Shown here: positions 14,195-18,482 of the stretch, piece after piece
Position numbering within the stretch: the first letter of the stretch is position 1
How the letters are laid out: each line of letters begins with the position of its first letter
Position numbers and translations under genes: made by a program
NCBI GenBank assembly: GCA_964542855.1
Contig: CAZIWJ010000046.1
Location: forward strand, 1 to 18,482
DNA length: 18,482 nucleotides
Origin: CAZIWJ01 sp964542855
GTDB lineage: Bacteria; Bacteroidota; Bacteroidia; Cytophagales; Cyclobacteriaceae
Reading direction: 5' to 3'
Notes under the pieces: model-generated
What the model saw: only the letters and a program-made list of their open reading frames with translations
Told to the model about the DNA's origin: nothing
The model's database searches: none

Positions 14195-15901
14195 CTATTC
14201 CTTAATATCTTTAATTAACAGTTGAAGGCTGCTATTGCCCTGATAAGTATTTTCATCAACAGTAAAGGCCATCCGGAAGTTCTTACAATTGTTAAGCATT
14301 TCTTCAAATTCGTCTCTCATTCCGAAGCCTACAGCCGTAATGCGCCGGTTGTTTCCTTTCTGCTGCACGTTAAATTTAATGTGCTTATCTTTCATTACCC
14401 AAACTTTCCCGGCAAGCGATAAATTTTCTGCCACAAAAACCGGTTCTTTATTATCCGGGCCAAAAGGTTCCATCTGGTGTAATACCCGGTAAAACTTATC
14501 GGTGATTTGATCGAGCGTGATGGGCATATCGACCGATAGTACCGGATTCAGGCTTTCTTCTTCAATAGTTTCGCTTACAACTTCCTCGAAACGCTGCTGA
14601 AAAGCTGTAATATTCGCTACGGGCAGCGTTAGCCCGGCAGCATGAGTATGACCCCCGAACCGATCGAGCAGTTCCGAACAGGCCGAAATAGCCTCAAATA
14701 CGTCGAAGCCTTCTACCGATCGCGCGGAACCTACAGCTTTATCGCCAGAGCCCGCCAGGATAATAGTGGGGCGGTAATACGCTTCAATGCAACGCGAAGC
14801 TACGATACCAACTACCCCTTTGTGCCATGCTTTATTAAAAAGCACCGTTGAGCAGGCATCCTGTAAATTTTCATTTTGTTCAATATATTGTATAGCCTCT
14901 TCAGTAATGTGTTTGTCCAGTTCTTTGCGGTTGGAATTATGCGTATTTACTTCATAAGCCAGCGTTCGTGCTTTTTCCATCGACTCGCAAACCAGTAATT
15001 CAACGGCTCGGTGGGCATGCTCCAACCGGCCGGCCGCATTAATTCGGGGGCCGATACCAAATACGATATTAGTTATGGATAAAGGGTCTTTTAACCCGGC
15101 TATTTCTTTTAGAGCTATAATTCCAGGTTTGGATGATTCGGCCAGCTTTATCAATCCGTGGTAGGCCAGCACCCGGTTTTCCCCGGTAATGGGTACAATG
15201 TCGGAGGCCGTAGCAATGGCAACCAGGTCCAGATATTCATACAATGGCTCCTTACCCAGTCCGGAAGCCTGACAGTAAGCCTGCAGCAATTTAAAGCCCA
15301 CTCCACAACCGCACAATTCCTTGTAAGGGTATTGGCAGTCGGTTTGCTTGGGATCGAGAATAGCATAGGCAGGCGGTAATTCCGGCTTGGGCCGGTGGTG
15401 GTCGCAAACAATTACATCCATCCCCAATTCGTTTGCCAGGGCAATGTTGTTGTGAGCATTTATACCGCAATCCAGTGCAATAATTAAGTGGGTATCCTGA
15501 TCAGCGGCCTTACGAATGCCTTCTTCTGAAATTCCATAACCTTCACGGTAGCGATCGGGAATGTAATAGTCCAGGTTTCGGTGCCGGCTGCGTAAAAAAC
15601 TATACACCAGCGATACTGACGTACTTCCATCGACGTCATAATCACCATAAACCAAAATGCGTTCGTTGTTCTGAATAGCCTGTCTTAAACGCTGTTCGGC
15701 TTTATCCATGTCCTTCATAAGAAAAGGGTCATGAAGATGGTCGATAGAAGGACGGAAGTATAACTTGGCCTGCTCGAAGGTAGTTATTCCCCGCTGCACC
15801 AACAGGCTGGTTAATATCTCGTTAATGTTCAGAACTTGTTTCAGTTCCTGTACGGTTTGTTGTTCAGGGGCTTCCCGGTATTCCCAAGTCATCTGTTGCA
15901 T
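14195..15901 (-). CDS. recJ: Single-stranded-DNA-specific 5'-3' exonuclease RecJ
   Basis: 568 residues, the normal size for RecJ. The DHH-family motifs are DYDVDG (87-92), ALDCG with Asp144, and DHH (167-169), which bind two Mn/Mg ions. The DHHA1-domain motif GPRINAAGR follows, then AGLTLP in the second half of the catalytic core, and a C-terminal OB-like domain (NLSLAGKVWVMKDKHIKF). RecJ degrades 5' single strands in RecF-pathway recombination, mismatch repair and base-excision repair, in the cytoplasm. Either Met1 or Met4 could be the start. The leader is unusual: a perfect 12-bp terminator stem lies only 12 bases before the ATG, so the promoter must lie inside or in front of it. lysA follows after 27 bases. 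Confidence 0.95.
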   Translation of the reverse strand: MQQMTWEYREAPEQQTVQELKQVLNINEILTSLLVQRGITTFEQAKLYFRPSIDHLHDPFLMKDMDKAEQRLRQAIQNNERILVYGDYDVDGSTSVSLVYSFLRSRHRNLDYYIPDRYREGYGISEEGIRKAADQDTHLIIALDCGINAHNNIALANELGMDVIVCDHHRPKPELPPAYAILDPKQTDCQYPYKELCGCGVGFKLLQAYCQASGLGKEPLYEYLDLVAIATASDIVPITGENRVLAYHGLIKLAESSKPGIIALKEIAGLKDPLSITNIVFGIGPRINAAGRLEHAHRAVELLVCESMEKARTLAYEVNTHNSNRKELDKHITEEAIQYIEQNENLQDACSTVLFNKAWHKGVVGIVASRCIEAYYRPTIILAGSGDKAVGSARSVEGFDVFEAISACSELLDRFGGHTHAAGLTLPVANITAFQQRFEEVVSETIEEESLNPVLSVDMPITLDQITDKFYRVLHQMEPFGPDNKEPVFVAENLSLAGKVWVMKDKHIKFNVQQKGNNRRITAVGFGMRDEFEEMLNNCKNFRMAFTVDENTYQGNSSLQLLIKDIKE

Positions 15902-15910
15902 AGCCCTAAT

Positions 15911-15943
15911 ATAAAAAGCCTTCCGTAGCGGCGGAAGGCTTTT
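15911..15943 (-). terminator. Intrinsic terminator after SPOR gene, in the recJ leader
   Basis: AAAAGCCTTCCG (15914-15925) and CGGAAGGCTTTT (15932-15943) pair perfectly over 12 bp around a 6-base loop. On the minus strand a run of five T follows, so it should end the SPOR transcript, whose stop is 24 bases upstream. The last base of the hairpin is 12 bases from the recJ ATG. Confidence 0.88.
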
Positions 15944-15967
15944 CTCATTCGAAATTGTCTTTATTAA

Positions 15968-16630
15968 TTACTCCTGCGTGCCGGGCCCTTCGCCTTCTGG
16001 CTGAATCGCCTGGTTTTCAAGCACTTCCTTAACGGACACCCGGATACCATCGCGATAGGGAACTATCCATGCATCTTTCACACCCATCTCTCTGAGGTAT
16101 TTCTTAAAGGTATCTGCTTCCCAGTAGTCGCGGAAGTTTCCAAGGGTATATTTCTTCAGTCCATCTTCCGATTCACCCTGAAAGTTTTCACTGGTTTCCA
16201 GGTACTTTTCCAGGTCTTTATTCCTAAAAGCCCCGATCTGTACGCGGAAAACAACCCCTTCTGAATAATCCTGCTCCTGCGAACTCACTTCCACATTTTT
16301 CGCCACCAGTTCCTGGGCTTTCGCGCGCGCATCATTTAGCTGCTGCTTTACTTGTCGAAGCTCGTTTTGCACCTGCTTGGCCTGATTGTCTTTGTTAGCC
16401 AGTTTCGATTCCAGCGAAGTAACCTGACTGCTCAGATTGGCATTTTCTTGTTTTAACGACGATAAATCCTGCTTCATCTTATAGAATTCTTCCGGATCCA
16501 TCTTTCTTGCCTCTTTCTTTAAAGCCCTCAACTCTTTTTTGGTCAGGTCTTCCGCATCCTGCGCTACAGATACGTTCGACAATATACCCACACACAGTAG
16601 GAGCAATATAATATTTGCAGATAATTTCAT
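15968..16630 (-). CDS. Secreted coiled-coil protein with SPOR-like domain
   Basis: 220 residues. A signal peptide (1-23, cleavage likely after SVA) sends it to the periplasm or outer envelope. Residues about 48-118 are a charged coiled coil (KQDLSSLKQENANLSSQV and following), interrupted by no Pro. A SPOR-like domain spans about 126-200, with two halves: VVFRVQIGAFRN (126-137) and KKYTLGNFRDYWEADTFKKY (159-178), each with the F/Y-x-V/L-Q/G-x-F pattern, followed by AWIVPYRDG. SPOR domains bind peptidoglycan glycan strands that lack stem peptides, often at division sites, so an envelope or division role is likely but unproven. A candidate promoter is TTG at 16682-16680 with TACTTTG at 16659-16653 on the minus strand (one base short of the usual -7 box). 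The C-terminal tail is acidic and Gly/Gln-rich. Confidence 0.88.
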   Translation of the reverse strand: MKLSANIILLLLCVGILSNVSVAQDAEDLTKKELRALKKEARKMDPEEFYKMKQDLSSLKQENANLSSQVTSLESKLANKDNQAKQVQNELRQVKQQLNDARAKAQELVAKNVEVSSQEQDYSEGVVFRVQIGAFRNKDLEKYLETSENFQGESEDGLKKYTLGNFRDYWEADTFKKYLREMGVKDAWIVPYRDGIRVSVKEVLENQAIQPEGEGPGTQE

Positions 16631-17165
16631 GGTAATTAATGCATTTATGGAACAAAGTACAGCTTTTGGAATCTCTATACAAAATAAATACCCGTTTTAA
16701 ACTTACATAGCGGGATGTTATCTACCTGACAGTCATGATACTACACTAACGGTCTTGTACTTTCACTTAAAATAATGCTCGAGTGGGCCTGCCGTTCTTC
16801 CTCGTGCCTGTAGTGCTGAATGTAATGCTATGGTAATTTGAACGATTCGTAGATTAAAAATATAGGCATATTTACAAGCCATAACAACGTAATATTCCAT
16901 AAAATCTCATACAAATCACGCTGATTCAACGGGGTTCTTTTAAGCTAAAACACTGATAACCCAAACTTTCACTAGCAGTTAACCTGTAACTAAGGCTTGT
17001 TAGCCCCGGATATGGCATTTAAACAATGGGTATTTTTTGGTTTTAAATCGCAAGCTTACCTAACAATCTTACAGCGTTCAGATAGCACGTTAATGAGGTA
17101 GAAAAACAATCGTTTAGTGCCTTTATTTGTAATGTAGTTGTTGGTTAAATGGTGTGTTTGGTAGT

Positions 17166-17193
17166 AAGGAGCCCCGTTATTCGGGGCTCCTTT
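17166..17193 (+). terminator. Strong intrinsic terminator with no assigned upstream gene
   Basis: AAGGAGCCCCG and CGGGGCTCCTT pair perfectly around TTATT, an 11-bp GC-rich stem, followed by TTTGTGTTTG. The U-rich side favours plus-strand termination. The nearest upstream plus-strand gene is the FAN1-type gene more than 6 kb away, so the transcript it ends is unknown. Confidence 0.75.
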
Positions 17194-17289
17194 GTGTTTG
17201 TACTCGAAAGAAAAAGTGAAACATTTACTTCACCTCACAGCTAACGCGATGTGTTTTAATGAATAAAATAATGGATTTGAGTATGTTGC

Positions 17290-17321
17290 AAAAAACCCTG
17301 AGCATTGTTCGGGTTTTTTTT
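17290..17321. terminator. Bidirectional terminator-like hairpin
   Basis: AAAAAACCC and GGGTTTTTTT flank a loop in which TGA and TTC can add partial pairing. The long A and T runs would allow termination in either direction. The GC stem is short (3-4 pairs), so it is weaker than the hairpin at 17166. Confidence 0.5.
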
Positions 17322-17480
17322 GGTTATAATATTAGGTAACTGCAATCAAAGTTAAACTGTACTACACCATTATTTAATGAGCGAAATACTTTATCAGTAA
17401 TTATAACAGGTTAGATACCATACAGGTGTCGCTCACCCAAATTATTCGCGATTAAACGTGGCAGGATACCGGAATATCTA

Positions 17481-17511
17481 AAAAAAGAGAGCAGTATACG
17501 CCACTCTCTTT
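17481..17511 (-). terminator. Terminator of DUF4097-like gene
   Basis: AAAGAGAG (17484-17491) and CTCTCTTT (17504-17511) pair around a 12-base loop. The six A at 17481-17486 read as a T-run on the minus strand. It lies about 76 bases after the stop of the DUF4097-like gene. Confidence 0.65.
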
Positions 17512-17586
17512 AATTACTTTTCATGATTAGTATATAGTAAAAGTCAATATAGCTATTGTTACAAGACTAATCAAAGAACGTAACAG

Positions 17587-18482
17587 CTATTTTGATGCTT
17601 GGCCGATAAAGTTCAAAGTAACAGTTCCTCCGGAAGTTCGCATAGTTACCGGAATACCACCACCATTCGTGCTTCCCCGCACATAATCGTCGTCTGACTC
17701 ACCATTGAAATTATTCAGCGATGTTCTCACCCGGTTTCCTTTCAGATTCAGTTCCATTCCGATGCCTGCCGGTAAATTAGCCGAAATACTACCTCCACTG
17801 GTTGAAAGCTCCAGGCGGTCGTTCAAATTAAGAATATTCGCCCGAATTGAGCCGCCGCTGGTTTTGGCAACCAGGCTGCCTTCTATGTTATCTACCTTAA
17901 TACTCCCTCCAGAGGTATAAGCTTGCATATCTCCGCGGGCATTATTTATTGAAATACTTCCACCGCTCGTTTTAATGTTCATGATACCGTTAAAGGAGTT
18001 TACTTTAATACTACCACCTGATGTTTTACCGTTCAATTCACCATCAACCTGGTGGAAAACCAGGCTGCCGCCGCTGGTTTTTACCTGTTGCATTCCTGTT
18101 ACACCGCTTACCTTAATTTTGCCTCCACTGGTTTTTAAATCGGAATTAATTTCACGCGGGGTGATCACTTCAAAGGATACACTGTAACTGTCCCACTCCC
18201 AGAAGCTACTTTCTTTTTCAGCCGTGGCAATTATACTGTTTCCCTGCTGCTTCACGTCGATAGTCAGATTTTCCAGGGCTTCGTCAATTTCTCTCTGGTT
18301 GTCAATAATTCTACCATTTTTCCTGATGAATACTTTCACGGTTGCTTTATTGCCGTTTGTGCCATCCAGAGCAATACTCCCACCCGAGGTATTAACTCTT
18401 ATATCTGATCCGCTGCTTACCGTAAATGACTTAACCAGATACGGATTATCAGCACCCATCACCGCTGCAGGCAGCGAATTAA
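17587..18482 (-). CDS. DUF4097-like beta-solenoid repeat protein (5' end outside window)
   Basis: The frame is open to the window edge. The codons just before a possible GTG/ATG near 18460 read SLPAAVMGADN, which looks like the end of a signal peptide (cleavage near GA), so the true start lies beyond 18482 and the protein is probably exported. The visible part (about 298 residues) carries TSGG motifs at 25, 111, 129, 147, 165, 183, 201, 221 and 276 (numbered from the GTG at 18462). Six of these are exactly 18 residues apart, each as TSGG[SK][IL] plus a short strand. This is the pattern of DUF4097/DUF4098 'putative adhesin' domains, which fold as stacked beta coils. A segment of alternating strands with charged residues lies at 40-108. 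The molecular role of the family is unsettled; surface or periplasmic binding is only inferred. The upstream neighbour is not visible. Confidence 0.85.
   Translation of the reverse strand, partial: NSLPAAVMGADNPYLVKSFTVSSGSDIRVNTSGGSIALDGTNGNKATVKVFIRKNGRIIDNQREIDEALENLTIDVKQQGNSIIATAEKESSFWEWDSYSVSFEVITPREINSDLKTSGGKIKVSGVTGMQQVKTSGGSLVFHQVDGELNGKTSGGSIKVNSFNGIMNIKTSGGSISINNARGDMQAYTSGGSIKVDNIEGSLVAKTSGGSIRANILNLNDRLELSTSGGSISANLPAGIGMELNLKGNRVRTSLNNFNGESDDDYVRGSTNGGGIPVTMRTSGGTVTLNFIGQASK

Larger units (their letters stand above)
16683..17586. other. Gene-poor region with three terminator-like hairpins
   Basis: About 900 bases without a convincing gene, lying between the start of the SPOR gene and the end of the DUF4097-like gene. 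It holds a strong plus-strand terminator (17166-17193) with no recognised gene in front of it, a bidirectional terminator-like hairpin (17290-17321) and a minus-strand terminator (17481-17511). A 5-bp inverted repeat AGTTA/TAACT lies at 16977-16991. A 29-codon open frame (17012-17101, +) ends 64 bases before the strong terminator. A small RNA or a small protein gene could lie here; neither could be identified. Confidence 0.55.

Noticed and set aside
17790..18135. 54-bp periodic sequence considered as a CRISPR or tandem DNA repeat
   Set aside because: The period is a multiple of three inside an open frame, and only the TSGG codons are kept, so this is a protein repeat and not a CRISPR array.

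Overview
The window looks like an ordinary chromosomal stretch from a member of the Bacteroidota, most likely Cytophagales-like. The basis is family flavour: a LysA carrying the CETDTFGYDR variant, a cluster-type M20 peptidase, an S41 lipoprotein, a SPOR/coiled-coil protein and a DUF4097-type repeat protein. In addition there are few Shine-Dalgarno sites, and the tRNA-Leu has a TTG-N20-TAACATTG promoter close to the Bacteroidota -33/-7 consensus. Genus and species are not determinable from the sequence alone. There are no insertion sequences, CRISPR arrays, phage genes or integrases.

Layout. Positions 1-391 have no convincing gene. A stand-alone PAS protein (392-793, +) converges on a small TPR protein (853-1344, -) across a shared bidirectional terminator. 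Next come ribA (GTP cyclohydrolase II, -), tRNA-Leu(GAG) (+), and an 1140-residue membrane hybrid histidine kinase (+) with three PAS, one GAF, kinase and receiver domains. An HtpX-like M48 protease and a secreted M20 peptidase follow on the minus strand. A cold-shock protein (+) is followed by two consecutive intrinsic terminators and then a FAN1-type VRR-NUC nuclease (+). The stop codon of that gene interlocks with that of an S41 lipoprotein on the opposite strand.

The minus strand from 15901 to 11006 reads recJ, lysA, an outer-membrane beta-barrel-like protein and the S41 lipoprotein as a tight run: a 27-nt gap, a 17-nt overlap, then a TGATG coupling. A SPOR-domain protein lies upstream of recJ, separated by a perfect 12-bp terminator stem that sits just before the recJ start. 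A 900-bp gene-poor region (16683-17586) with three terminator-like hairpins follows. The window ends in a DUF4097-like repeat protein whose start lies outside.

Two DNA-repair nucleases (RecJ and FAN1-like) lie about 3 kb apart in convergent units. The rest is housekeeping metabolism (riboflavin, lysine), envelope and protease functions, and signalling. I did not find a clear new multi-gene defence or mobile system. The points most worth a second look are: the tandem terminators between the cold-shock gene and the FAN1 gene, the terminator in the recJ leader, the Gln in place of the first metal-binding His of the M20 peptidase, the exact 18-residue repeat in the DUF4097-like protein, the coupled barrel/S41 pair, and the orphan transcription signals at 16683-17586.
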